In this document: positions 33,007-43,346 of the stretch, piece after piece | How positions within the stretch are numbered: the stretch's first letter is position 1 | How the letters are laid out: each line of letters begins with the position of its first letter | Source of the DNA: Cheiracanthium punctorium | Taxonomy: Eukaryota; Arthropoda; Arachnida; Araneae; Cheiracanthiidae | Direction: 5' to 3' | Assembly: GCA_038373885.1 (NCBI GenBank) | Contig: JAWZYV010006264.1 | Span: 62,001 to 126,000 of the forward strand | Length of the DNA: 64,000 nucleotides | Notes under the pieces: generated by a model | Seen by the model: the letters and a program-made list of their open reading frames with translations, nothing else | What the model was told of the DNA's origin: nothing | Database searches by the model: none | Made by a program: the position numbers and the translations under genes

Positions 33007-34375
33007 CATTTTTCCATCATCATTACATTTTTCAGGAACCACAACTTTACTTGAATTAAGATCATTTTTATTGAGCCACCATAATGACCATTTACTAATA
33101 CAGCCATCATTCGCAGTGAACAAATTTTCATCTCAGCCACTTGAATTTGTTTGTGCAGTCTTGTGATCTTTTAACACAGCCACCATAACAAAATACAAAT
33201 GGCCTACCCTACATGAAGGGTATAGATATAAAACTCATATTCTCCACTTTTGAAAAACTCACATGTTTCATAATTTAAATTCTAGCTATATCAGAACTAT
33301 TACAGGTGTAAGACTAAGTCATTTTTATGACAACCAATACATCACACACAAAAAAAAGTGTCAATATATGATTTAATAAGTTTTTTGTGTTTTTCTAATA
33401 ACTAACATTCTATGAGGAGAATGTGAGTTTCGTATCTATATCCTTCACATATTCTATCATTGATATCCTCTTGAATCAATGGATAATACAAGTCAGAGGG
33501 TATTTTCTCGAAGTTTTTAGCAGCATGAGGAGACATGTTTCTGAAATCTAAGCTCTTCTTAACAAAGCAATAAAGAAATTTTGCATTTAATCACTATATT
33601 TTGAACCAGGAGAATTCAAACATGTCGAACTTTACAAAGTGAGAATAGGCACAGACAAAAATCTTTCATTCAAATTTTTACAAAAGTCTCTGAATCCAGA
33701 GCAATATCGTATTTTAACACTTGGCAGTGGAAATTGGCAATTTGTCTAAAATATTTACTGCTCTTTGTGTGATGATAAAGCTACGTTGCACCTCCTAATG
33801 AAGCATTCGGGGGAGTTTCTTTGGTAGACAGACAGTAGTGACGTTGCATCTTTATTAATTTGCTTTGCTTATTCGGATGACATGGCAGACAAAATAACTT
33901 TGGAGTTTTGAATTTCGGTTTCGTGTGCCTAAATCTGTCATAACTGTGAAAATCTTTTGTCAAATACAACAGCTGTGACAAAATTTGAAAATTCATTATA
34001 ACACAAGGATTGCATATTATAACACAGGGATATATAACACAGGGATTGCATATTATGACACACATATATCATTATAACACAGGGATCACCCCTCCCTCCC
34101 TACCAGTCACAAAGTGTCAATTTGGTTTAACTTCTCCCCTCGAGTGTTACATAATTTATGGAAGACCCCCCCCCCTAAATTAAAGATTATCCTAAATTAT
34201 TACCACAACACCACAATGTGGCACAGTGCAATTGCTTGTGATCCTCAACCAATAAAGATACAGTACTGTTATAACAAGGTTTTTTTTTCTCTCTCAAATC
34301 GTTTTGATATGTCATGTCACAGTGCAGGAAATCATGAAAAACCAAATGAGCATTTTAACCATTCTATTCTTTGCA
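33007..34375. other. Intergenic or intronic stretch with short minisatellite
   Basis: No gene recognised. It contains the minisatellite listed at 33995-34087 and a C-run near 34167. Confidence 0.4.
33995..34087. repeat. Minisatellite, ~16-21 bp unit
   Basis: About five imperfect copies of ATTATAACACAGGGATTGCAT, variable in length, lie head to tail. Confidence 0.75.
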
Positions 34376-34379
34376 TTAA

Positions 34380-34792
34380 CCCTTTAACACTCAGTGTTTC
34401 CACTCTGGGAACACCCAACTCTGACTCACAAACACTCAACTTTTGACTGTTGCCAGTCACCAAGAATAGATTTGATTTCTATAAAAATAGTTGCGGGTGA
34501 CATAGCTCCATGAGAATCCTTTACTTTTAGCACATCATTTCCCGTAAAAAAATTGTCATGATTATTTTTAACAGCAATGACATCTGCTGAAAAATGGAAG
34601 AATGCAAGAACAGCTGGATAGATTGCCCAATGCTGAAAAAACGGCAGTCGTTGCCATCGCTCGACTTAACTACCAGCAAGATGGCAGACAATCAAAACAC
34701 TGCGATCGTCCACCATCTTGCTGGTAGTTAAGTCGAGCGATGGCAACGGCTGCCCTTTTTTCAGCATTGGGAAAGGCTTGCACCTCAAAGGG
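34380..34792. mobile_element. piggyBac-like MITE (TTAA flanked)
   Basis: TTAA at 34376-34379 and 34793-34796. Ends are CCCTTTAACACTC on the left and CCCTTTGAGGTGC (reverse complement) on the right. TTAA duplication with CCC termini is the piggyBac hallmark. No transposase is present. It carries a long hairpin inside. Confidence 0.7.
34626..34771. repeat. Long hairpin (59-bp arms, 28-bp loop)
   Basis: Arms 34626-34684 and 34713-34771 are complementary with about two mismatches, starting CCCAATGCTGAAAAAA. It lies wholly inside the piggyBac-like MITE and may be a separate foldback insertion. Confidence 0.9.
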
Positions 34793-34796
34793 TTAA

Positions 34797-35200
34797 TATC
34801 CACAAGGTGTCATTTTGCACTAAATTGGATAATTCTACAACTTGGCAAATCACTTTTTTTTTCCCCAATCTAATCAGTTTTCGAGATAAGAATGCTAACT
34901 CTGCAGTTTTTCACCAGATGGTGCCATAGGCAGTTTCATTCAGTAGTGCATGGCTATTTTACTATACCTAGACATCACTTTTATGAATACAGCAGTATCT
35001 GTTCCGAACGTAAGAGGGTGGCAAAAGTGGTAAAAATACTGTAGGTATAAAAAAATACTGTACAGCATTTTACAACTGTTTAACAAAGAGCACTACAGCA
35101 ATCTGACTTCTTTTTAAGCAGGCATACCATTTTTCACATAATACTGTGTTGTTGCCAAAGACCCATCACTCTGTTACATTAGCTGGAAGTGAGTAAGGAG
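34797..35200. other. No feature recognised
   Basis: AT-rich spacer between the MITE and the presumed 3' end of the R1-like LINE. Confidence 0.35.
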
Positions 35201-35209
35201 ACTATTTCA

Positions 35210-35989
35210 ATACGTGCACCCGCTCTATGTTGAGCATTACACGATTGGTAGCCCCCCAGAAGGAGTACCAATGGGCCGCCGCATTGACAGCAAACCTTCT
35301 CGAGGAGTCTCAAAGAGGCCCTCATCAGGTTGCGCGGGGCTTGCCTAGCGGGTGGTAAACGGTAACCCTTGCCCGTCTCCCCACATTAGAGGAGGCAGTG
35401 CTGGCACCCAGACCAGCGGGGCAGGACGAGCCCGGCCCACTGTCCACCCGTCACCACTACAACGACCGTCGCACCAATAGGAGAACTCAGGACACCAGAG
35501 AGCACGATACTCGTGCAGCATAGACACCAAGGTTTCCTCTGTCCATTGACAGGAAGGAGGTCACAACCACGGTCGGAGGGGCACGCCCTCCGTTCGGCAT
35601 GGTTCACCTGTTAGTTCTTTGCTCCATGCTTGTGCATGGCCTGCAAGAACCCTTTTGCGGGTTGGAATACCGCGAGAACCGCAGTTTCCTGAAATACATG
35701 CACCACCAGTATTTCGAACTTTATGCACCACCAAAGGACTCAATAGTCCCTTCTTTAAAATACATGCACCACCAGTATTTCCTTATAAGCACCTAGTACT
35801 TGATGCCGGCCTCTTGGCCGGGCATCTTCGGGAGATACATGCACCACCAGTATTCCCTAACAAATTCGAGAAGCAAACACATGCACCACCAGTATTTACT
35901 TTGTTCGATACATGCACCACCAAGTATCTATCCCCCCACCAGCTAACTCTGGTTTGGGGAAGCGCTCACTCTTTTCTCTAAGTTGCCCG
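35210..35989 (-). other. 3' region of R1-like LINE with repeated 21-bp motif
   Basis: Downstream of the LINE stop on the minus strand, the GC content stays above the local background to about 35.2 kb, which I take as the element's 3' untranslated region. It holds six spaced copies of a motif reading ATACATGCACCACCAGTATTT on the plus strand, or its core ATGCACCACCA (35694-35714, 35722-35733, 35760-35780, 35835-35854, 35880-35897, 35909-35928). No poly-A tail was found, so the exact end is uncertain. Confidence 0.55.
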
Positions 35990-38980
35990 TTAACTTAGTG
36001 AGTCTCCTAGCGCATCGAGGAAGCGGGACAGGGCCTCGCGCCCTTTTTCGCTCCGCACGTAGTTATTGAATGTCGAGGCATCCAATTTCGGGCAGAACTG
36101 ATTTCTCAGTTCCTGTAGCCCAGGGCACTGGGCTACGATGTGCAGACTGTCGGCTGGACTTGTCAGGGGGCAGAAGTTGCAATTCCTTGTCTCCTTAACG
36201 GAGAACCGTCGAAAATAGGCCGGGAAGGGACCATGGTCCGTCACGACCCAGTTCACCTTCCTACTTTTCCAAGTTCTCTTTTCGCTCACCGTTGGAAAGA
36301 TCGTACGTGTAAAACGTCCGACTTCTGCTTCTTCCCACCTTTTCTGCCACAGTTTCCTGGCTTCAGTCCTCATGGAGTACTTCACGCTCCTTATCGAGCT
36401 CTTCACTCTCTCGTCTACTGCTGGTTTCTGTGTTCCACTCTTCGCCAGAGCATCGGCTTCCTCGTTCCCCCAGGTTCCGACATGTGCCTTCACCCAGTGG
36501 AAGCGGATCCGCCTGTCTCCGATCTCGGAGTGGATAGCTGCAACCATTGCATTTCTGCAATTCAGCCTTGAGAGAGCTTGGAGCGAGGACTGGCTGTCCG
36601 TATAGACGTCCAAGGTTTCTGTGCTACGACAGAGTGGGTCCTGCAGACCTTTCAGGATCGCGACGAGTTCGGCCTGGAATACACTTCCGTTGTCCGACAA
36701 CCTGTAGTGGCCGTCCGAGATTCTCTTCTGACCACTGTACAGGACGTATCCTGATCCCACTTTGCCATTGAGCCTGGACCCATCCGTGAAGAGCTCTAGT
36801 CCCTTCCTCCGTGGGCCCAGGGTGTCCCAGCTGATGAACGGGCTCCTACTCGGGTGTGTCCCCCATCGTGGAAGTTCGCCCTCTACTTCGGAGGGTTCTA
36901 TTCTCGTATCTCCGAACTGGATCGATTGACCCTGCTTTCGAAGTCTCGAGATGAGCGCTTCTTTCTCCACCTGTAGGTCTAGTGGTAGGAGGCCAGCAAG
37001 GACACAGAGCGCGGCACTGCTTGTTGTGCGGTAACACTTCGTTATCGCCAGCAGTATTATCCTCTGCACCTGCATTAGGTGCGTCCGCATTCGCTCTGTT
37101 CCTCCATCCCACCAGGCTCCGCAGGCATAAAGAGCTACGCGCTCCATTCCACGTTTATAGAGGTTCTTCAACACAGTCCCGCTAAGTCCGTTGCCGGGCC
37201 TTGTTAGGCTGTGGAGTCTTACTACGTATCTCGCCAGCAGTTGCTTGAGGTGTGCGACGTGTGCCATGGAATTCATCTTCTGATTGAGCACCACTCCCAG
37301 CACCTTCAGCTCTGACTGAAATTTTACTATACTACCCCCGAAACGGATTACCGGGGCAGTGCGGGGAGGCCGCACTCGCCCCATTCGACGCAGGGGTCGT
37401 ACGTGAAGCCCGACCGTTTTGGCTGGGCTGAACTCCAATTTGTGGAGCTCGCTCCATTTCTGAAGGATAGCGAGGGCTTCAGTCGCCTTGCGGCTGCACT
37501 GATGCGCGTTGGGAGCATCAATTACCACAACGAAGTCATCCGCATAAGCCTGCAGATAGACTCCAACAGGAAGCTTGAGCTTAAGAGCCGAGTTCGCTAC
37601 GATGTTCCACAGCAGGGGTCCGGAGTTGGATCCCTGCGGACATCCTCTATTGTAGCTATGGACAACCTCCGATACTCCTGAACGATAGACTACCTCCCTC
37701 ATTGTTAGGAAACTACTCACCATCCTGTACAGATTCTTCGGGCACCCTGTCTGACCCAACAGGTATAGTATGGAAGGCCACCATACATTATTGAAGGCAC
37801 TTTTAACGTCTAAGGAAATCAGACATGTGTCGTTCCCCAGAGCTGCGTTGACCTCGACTGACTTATAAATGGCAGAAATGGCTTCCTCCGCACCCGTCCC
37901 CGGCGTGAACCCGTATTGGGTCTTCGCCAGGTGACCACCTGTATGGAGGGGGTGCTGGAGGCGTTCTACCACAAGCCTGTCTAGAATTTTGCTCCATGCC
38001 GACAGGAGACAAATCGGTCGATAGCTCGATGGGTCCGAACTGTCTTTTCCTTCCTTGTTAAAAGGAACCAAACTTGCCCTTTTCCATACTGGAGGGAATG
38101 TACCTAGTTCGAGGCACTTGTTAAAAATTTCCAAGAATAGTTCCTTGTTGGTCTCAATGGCCAACTGAACAATTTCTAGAGGTATGCCGTCCAGTCCCGG
38201 AGCTTTGCCCTTATTAAGAGCGCTCAGAGCTGCTTCGAGTTCCTTCATGGTGAACGGTGGATCGTCGTCTCCGAGATCCGGCTTTGACGCTCTTATTTCC
38301 CTCTGTTCCGGAGTGTCATCTTCCGGCACATCCTGCGGGAAGTGGTGTCTGAGTAGCTTGCCCACGGCTTCTGCGTGCGTGTTCGCGGTACCATCCCCTG
38401 TGATGGCACCTAGGAGGAAAGGAGAATTACGTTTCCCCTTTATCCAACCGTAGTGGGCTCCGAAGGGTTGCCTAGGATCGACGGCATCGAGATACTGTTT
38501 CCAGTAGTCCCATTTTGCTCGTCTTACAGCTCTATTAAATTGAGCTTTTTCTTTCCTATAGGCCACCTCCAGGACCTTTCTACAGTCGGGGTCGTCAGTG
38601 CAGCGTTGGAACCTCCTCCTTTTCGCTGTCACCTTCCTCCGGTGGATCGCTAGCTCGAGCGTCCACCACGAATTCGCACGTCTGGGCCGGTGGACTTTGC
38701 TGCCATTGGGCTGGCTCCTCGAAGCACAACTCGCCCACATGGCCTCAGTCACCTTTTCCACACAGTAGTCGACTCTGTTCTCTCGAACCCAGTCAACAGA
38801 ATATTCAGAGAGCTTGCGGTCAAGCAGCTGTCTTACTTTGGGAATGTAGAGCTTATTAAGCCTTATTCTCTTTGACTGCTCCAAGCTTTCTTCACCTATG
38901 TGAAGGGTTGTGACAATTCTGAGATGGTCTGTACCTGACTCGAGGTCGACCAATTCCCATTTCTCTACCTGAAGTTCACA
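35990..38980 (-). CDS. R1-like non-LTR retrotransposon ORF2 (RT plus RNase H), 5' truncated
   Basis: This is the polymerase of a LINE that copies its RNA into the genome. The frame is open for over 987 codons. Numbered from the TTG at 38953, it begins with the last endonuclease motif (TDHLRI, residues 8-13); the rest of the endonuclease is missing and a stop lies just upstream (~38980), marking 5' truncation. Reverse transcriptase spans roughly 235-520, with APGLDG, SYRPICLLS, D382 in SLDVKSAFNNVWW, GCPQGSNSGPLLWN and the YADD box (470-473). RNase H spans about 718-845 with TDGS (D724), E762, D786 and D834. A C-terminal CX2CX9HX4C finger (C925, C928, H938, C943) follows. Base composition is much GC-richer than the flanks. 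R1 is favoured; I or LOA clades are possible. Confidence 0.9.
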   Translation of the reverse strand, partial: CELQVEKWELVDLESGTDHLRIVTTLHIGEESLEQSKRIRLNKLYIPKVRQLLDRKLSEYSVDWVRENRVDYCVEKVTEAMWASCASRSQPNGSKVHRPRRANSWWTLELAIHRRKVTAKRRRFQRCTDDPDCRKVLEVAYRKEKAQFNRAVRRAKWDYWKQYLDAVDPRQPFGAHYGWIKGKRNSPFLLGAITGDGTANTHAEAVGKLLRHHFPQDVPEDDTPEQREIRASKPDLGDDDPPFTMKELEAALSALNKGKAPGLDGIPLEIVQLAIETNKELFLEIFNKCLELGTFPPVWKRASLVPFNKEGKDSSDPSSYRPICLLSAWSKILDRLVVERLQHPLHTGGHLAKTQYGFTPGTGAEEAISAIYKSVEVNAALGNDTCLISLDVKSAFNNVWWPSILYLLGQTGCPKNLYRMVSSFLTMREVVYRSGVSEVVHSYNRGCPQGSNSGPLLWNIVANSALKLKLPVGVYLQAYADDFVVVIDAPNAHQCSRKATEALAILQKWSELHKLEFSPAKTVGLHVRPLRRMGRVRPPRTAPVIRFGGSIVKFQSELKVLGVVLNQKMNSMAHVAHLKQLLARYVVRLHSLTRPGNGLSGTVLKNLYKRGMERVALYACGAWWDGGTERMRTHLMQVQRIILLAITKCYRTTSSAALCVLAGLLPLDLQVEKEALISRLRKQGQSIQFGDTRIEPSEVEGELPRWGTHPSRSPFISWDTLGPRRKGLELFTDGSRLNGKVGSGYVLYSGQKRISDGHYRLSDNGSVFQAELVAILKGLQDPLCRSTETLDVYTDSQSSLQALSRLNCRNAMVAAIHSEIGDRRIRFHWVKAHVGTWGNEEADALAKSGTQKPAVDERVKSSIRSVKYSMRTEARKLWQKRWEEAEVGRFTRTIFPTVSEKRTWKSRKVNWVVTDHGPFPAYFRRFSVKETRNCNFCPLTSPADSLHIVAQCPGLQELRNQFCPKLDASTFNNYVRSEKGREALSRFLDALGDSLS

Positions 38981-38984
38981 AAAA

Positions 38985-40645
38985 ATTCATCATAACATTC
39001 GAAAAAGAGCAACACAAACCAACAGAACAATGAAGCTGAAATTATGTTTAAAAAATAAACTTCACAATTTTACAAAACAAAAACAACACACATTTAGAAA
39101 ACTACCATAAATAAAAATAAACTAATGAGAAGTAAATAGAAAAACTATAGTTATTTAAGAAACTTTTCTATAAAATGTTACAAGCCAAAGAAAATGGGAA
39201 ACAAATCCTTATTGCATGAGAAATTGTGTTTATTGAAAATTATTTCTTTTACTAAAAGGTCCTCCAGCACTTGCTAACTGAAAAATGCAAAAGTTTAAGG
39301 AAAATATTTCTCGGTAATAGGAAACAAATACCTCTAAAATAGCATTTTATAAACTGTAAACATCACATAATGATAATAAACATAAAAGTGTAAGAAATTT
39401 ACTAAAACTATTTAAATAAAAATTAGGAAAGGAGAAACCCAAAAATATTTAATTTTGCATAATCAAATCATGCTTTGGTTTTTACAGCCACTGAGCAAAA
39501 TATTGTTAGCAGCTTTTCAAAATTATGTTTGTAATTGAGGATCTGAAGATTCCTCCTATCCCCACCCCCATAGAGAAAAGTAGAAAACTAAGTCACCAAG
39601 TAGAAAAGTGTGCACTTCTTTAATATTATTAAATACATTAGATTATGTTTCATTCAGCTTTAAATTCAATGACTTAGGATATTTTATAATATGAAATTAA
39701 CACATTGAAGTATAACTAAACAATATTATTTGTAAATGGATTTAAAAATACATGTTAATTTTTTTTTTTCTCTTTGTTCGGAAATTATTCAGCCGAATAT
39801 ATTCAGTCACAACTATTCCGCCAAATACCTGTTCAGTATTCGGCTTACCGAATATTCGGCCTATCGAATATTCGGCAAAACAGCCGAATATTTGCTTACA
39901 TTTATAACAATAAGGGCATGTAATATAATTTGTGAAATAATTAACAATCAAAAAGATTCACTTAAATACAAACCCAATAATCTGTTGTGCAGAAATCATC
40001 CATTTCGACGTTTGCATACAAAAATCCTCCTCATCCGCCCCCCGTTTGATTATTAGCGGTTATGAGGCTCCATCTAAGCAATCAGGTTACATAACAGTTT
40101 GGAAACGCTTTCACGCGTTTGTGGAAAGATAAAGCTCATTGTTCAAAAGGAGGTGACAAAATATCTTCTTCAAAAAGATAAATGTCAGGGTAAACAAACA
40201 AAACAAATAAACGCACGAAACTCCGATCACAAAGGAATGAAGAATAAAGAAAGAACGATTTAACGAACGGCTCAAATTAAAAGTCGTAGATTCATTCTTC
40301 CAGGAATTTCTTTAGTGTAATCACGTGTATGTCCTCTGAGTGGAAAGAAGGCGCGTGTATTCTTTTCTTCTATTTACAAGCACTTCATAAAAATGAGCGT
40401 CATGTTTTTGTTTTTCTCTTTTTAATTTCTGCTTCGGGTTACGGAAACAGCGAAAGAGTGTTGCATTTGTCCGACACTCACCCAAAGCGATTAACAGAAC
40501 TGGTTTTTGGGGAGACGTTAGATACCGTTGAAGGAGGCGCATTTCCTTTGGCGAAATCTAACTCTAGCCAACATCCGAAATGGAGTTCAGGAGTTCTGCG
40601 CATGTACGTGAACTAACAAAAGGTATCTGCCCAGCGACTGGTCTA
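38985..40645. other. Interval right of the LINE; no gene called
   Basis: AT-rich to about 39.8 kb, then richer in GC and CpG near 40.3-40.65 kb. A 73-codon minus frame (40321-40542) with an internal GTGAGT was tested as gene A exon 1, but its phase does not fit exon 2. Confidence 0.35.
39789..39895. repeat. Cluster of CGAATATTCGG palindromes
   Basis: At least five occurrences of CCGAATA or its complement, including ACCGAATATTCGGCC and TCGAATATTCGGC, are packed in about 105 bp. It is probably part of an unidentified repeat. Confidence 0.7.
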
Positions 40646-40648
40646 TAA

Positions 40649-40945
40649 AGGCCAGGTTCCACTCACGTCCGATTCCGGACGAAGCGGGTTTTTTTTTTTT
40701 TTTTTTTTTTTTTTAATGGTCAAGGTATTGTAAAAGGGGGATACAGTGCAGAGACGAAGAATTTATTGGCTTTTAATGACCAGTCGGGATTCGCCGACAA
40801 AGGGTAACGCGCGAAACTACAAAAGCACGCCCACCGCACGATGGGGGGCACTTTTCTCCCCAATCCGTCTTCCAGATACTGAACTGAGAAATACATTGAG
40901 ATCCCATTCTAGCGTACTGAAACGGACGTGAATGGACTCTGGCCT
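40649..40945. mobile_element. PIF/Harbinger-like MITE
   Basis: TAA at 40646-40648 and 40946-40948. The left end AGGCCAGGTTCCACTCACG and the reverse-complemented right end AGGCCAGAGTCCATTCACG form a ~27-bp inverted repeat. The 3-bp TAA duplication fits PIF/Harbinger. A long T tract (about 40690-40714) lies near the left end. Confidence 0.7.
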
Positions 40946-40947
40946 TA

Positions 40948-41141
40948 ATGCAAAGCCGCAGAACAATTTAAAGCGTGAGGGATTTTTTTTTTAGGACTCG
41001 CATGCTATTTCTTTTGCACGGGATTTGATTGCTGAAAGCATCAAATGCAAAGCCGCAGAACAATTTAAAGCATGAGGGATTTTTTTTTAGCGCTCGCGTG
41101 CTATTTCTTTTGCACGGGATTTCATTGCTGAAAGTACGGAA
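40948..41141. repeat. 97-bp tandem duplication
   Basis: Two adjacent copies starting ATGCAAAGCCGCAGAAC (40948 and 41045), with the second slightly diverged. It directly follows the Harbinger-like MITE and leads into the endonuclease relic. Confidence 0.85.
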
Positions 41142-41179
41142 TTTTTGTCTACGCGGCGCGCCGTGGTCACTCTTCCGTT

Positions 41180-41310
41180 TGATTCATGTTTTCTGTAGAG
41201 TGATTTGATATTGCTAACGGAAACATGGACTATCCCTTCAGATGATTTTCAAATACCAGGATTCACTTTGGTCAAACGGATAGACAGTGGTTTCCAAAAC
41301 AGAAAGCCGG
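41180..41310 (+). pseudogene. EEP endonuclease relic of a LINE-type element, copy 1
   Basis: The peptide ILLTETWTIPSDDFQIPGFT matches the early part of element-borne endonuclease/exonuclease/phosphatase domains (the catalytic E in ETWT). The reading frame is lost soon after and an A-run follows at 41371-41390. A related copy at 55190-55350 shares DNA similarity from about 41088 to 41290. It may derive from a LINE or from a Helitron that carries such a domain. Confidence 0.6.
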
Positions 41311-43152
41311 GGCCGTCGCGGATGTGTCACGCGCCTTTGTGCAAACACCGATTCAGCACCCCTACATTTAAAAAAAAAAAAAAAAAAAAATCAGTCTTCG
41401 AAAGAAAAGTATCATTTTGCTATTCCATGTACTTATTCAGTTGGAAAATATCATAATTAAATTGAGTCTCGGGAGGTGGCGCCCCTATAAATATTTAGTT
41501 TTTGAGACAAAATTATGGTTTTACAATACCATATTAGTATTCAGCAGAGAATATACAGCATTGCTCTGGACTGTAGGGTTGCCCGATGGATACCCGGCAC
41601 TGCCGTAAACTCACTCAGTATATGCGGTATACGTGCTCGTAAAGTCAGTGGAACGAAAAACACTGTGGAAGGTAGCTAACAGTTACCATGGGTGCGGAGA
41701 ACAGATTTGCCTCCAATTAGACTAGTCTTTGCAGCGTTCTGGTGATTTGGTAGATATCCTTCAAGAGGTTGCCTGTTCTTTACATAAAAAAAAAAAAGGA
41801 CGAAAGAAGGGGAGGGGAGAATAAAGTGTATTTTTTTTCCAACAATAATTATAGAACACTGCTATAATGTTTAACGAGTGAATGCGCTTTATAACTAGTA
41901 GAAAGCTCACTTTGGTATAACATTTCCGATTTACACAGAGACACCAGGACGTTGATTCTAAAGTAATGAGAAATCCTTAAATCTAAATAAAAAGCATGAA
42001 AATATTTTTATTTTATATGTGCACTGTTTGTTTATAAATAAAGCAATGTAATACAAGGAAAACTACAAACGAAAAGTTTTAACATAGTTAATAAGATCAA
42101 AAATTGTTCATATTATTTGGAAGCATCGATTATTGAAGCTTCTTTTGTTTATCCAGATTTACATAAGATAGGTTTGAAATTCAAGTGACCGATTTCAGCG
42201 TAGAAGAAATGGCAGTTGGTTATCATAATTTAATTTCAAGAACAGTAGATGTTTTAATAAAAAGTCAAACATTTCAAAGAGCTGATTAATTTAACTTTCA
42301 TATGACAACTCAAATGGAAAGTGCAGTATCTCTTATTGCTGCAATATGGGAAATGGAACAAAAAAAGTAAAAAGAACATGGCTTATGTATTTTATTAAAA
42401 TAAATTCTGAGTTTTGTTTTGAATGTGAAATATTTGGGGGGGAAAAAAACCACTTTTCTGCTACAGAATTTAAAAATTTGCGCACTGTTCAAAATGTTTT
42501 CAAAGGCATGACAATGCATTAATAAAATGTTTAAAAGCAAGGTACAAAATAAAAATACGTATGATTAAAAATTATGGCTCTATCAATAAAAACGAAACAA
42601 AATTCGTTTAATGTTGAGGCAAAAACTTTGTTGTTCAATTGTTGAATTAGATCTTTCTAAAATTATAAAACAGTTTGCACAAAGAAAACGACGAATGTCA
42701 CATCATAATGGCTAAATTTCTTTTAAAAATTAATAACCTGAAAAGAATACTAAAATTTTGCCTGCATATCTAAAATTTGTTAATATGTCAGAAAAATATA
42801 TTCACAGTAAAAATATTTCTTCGTAAGAGTAAAAAACTTAAAGTTACAATAACAAATTTAATTATTTGATAATTATGGCTGGTATTGCTTGGAATAAGCT
42901 GGTTTCGTTAGAGATTTTTTTAAAGGAACCACTAGTATTATTTATAGTGAAACTCTCTCTCTCTTTTCTAGCTTTTGTACTAGCAAACCTTTCAATTATA
43001 TTACATTACTTATGTCTACTTCTCTAATTCTTGATATTCTATTGAAATGATTGATAAATTTGGCAACACCGTTCTTGGCTCATTGATGATCGTAAATATA
43101 TTTTTATATTTTGTTTTATTTAGAAAAACTTCTTTCTGCGGAAGCGACTGTA
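41311..43152. other. No gene recognised
   Basis: AT-rich with A-runs (41371, 41787) and a G-run (42437). A 76-codon minus frame at 42310-42540 has no known motif. Confidence 0.35.
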
Positions 43153-43346
43153 ACTGGAAGCAGAGGCGGATCTACGGGGGGGGGCTATAGGGGCTATAGC
43201 CCCCCCCCATTGAAACTGAATTTACACTAGATAGAATAGAGTTTTGATGCTTAGTTAAAAACTGCGTGTCTAAAATCGGAATTTAAATTTGCTTTTTTGA
43301 TGTACTACTTTGATTTTTAGATTTGACCTCAATCAATGGTTTTTAA

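Noticed and set aside
32577..33054. Frames of 91 and 130 codons
   Set aside because: Low-complexity (poly-P, K-rich) translation of C-runs and AAAAGGGCA repeats at the end of the hAT element.
35694..35928. CRISPR-like spaced repeats
   Set aside because: Eukaryotic context, irregular spacing, degenerate copies, no cas genes; better explained as LINE 3' motifs.
35619..35981. 120-codon plus-strand frame with repeated IHAPPVF
   Set aside because: It is the translation of the repeated 21-bp DNA motif in the LINE 3' region, antisense to the element.
36140..38875. Several plus-strand frames of 60-143 codons
   Set aside because: Antisense shadows of the R1-like reverse transcriptase frame.
40321..40542. 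Candidate first exon of gene A (73-codon minus frame with a GTGAGT donor)
   Set aside because: The donor leaves phase 1, while exon 2 needs phase 0, and in the compatible frame there is a stop and no ATG.
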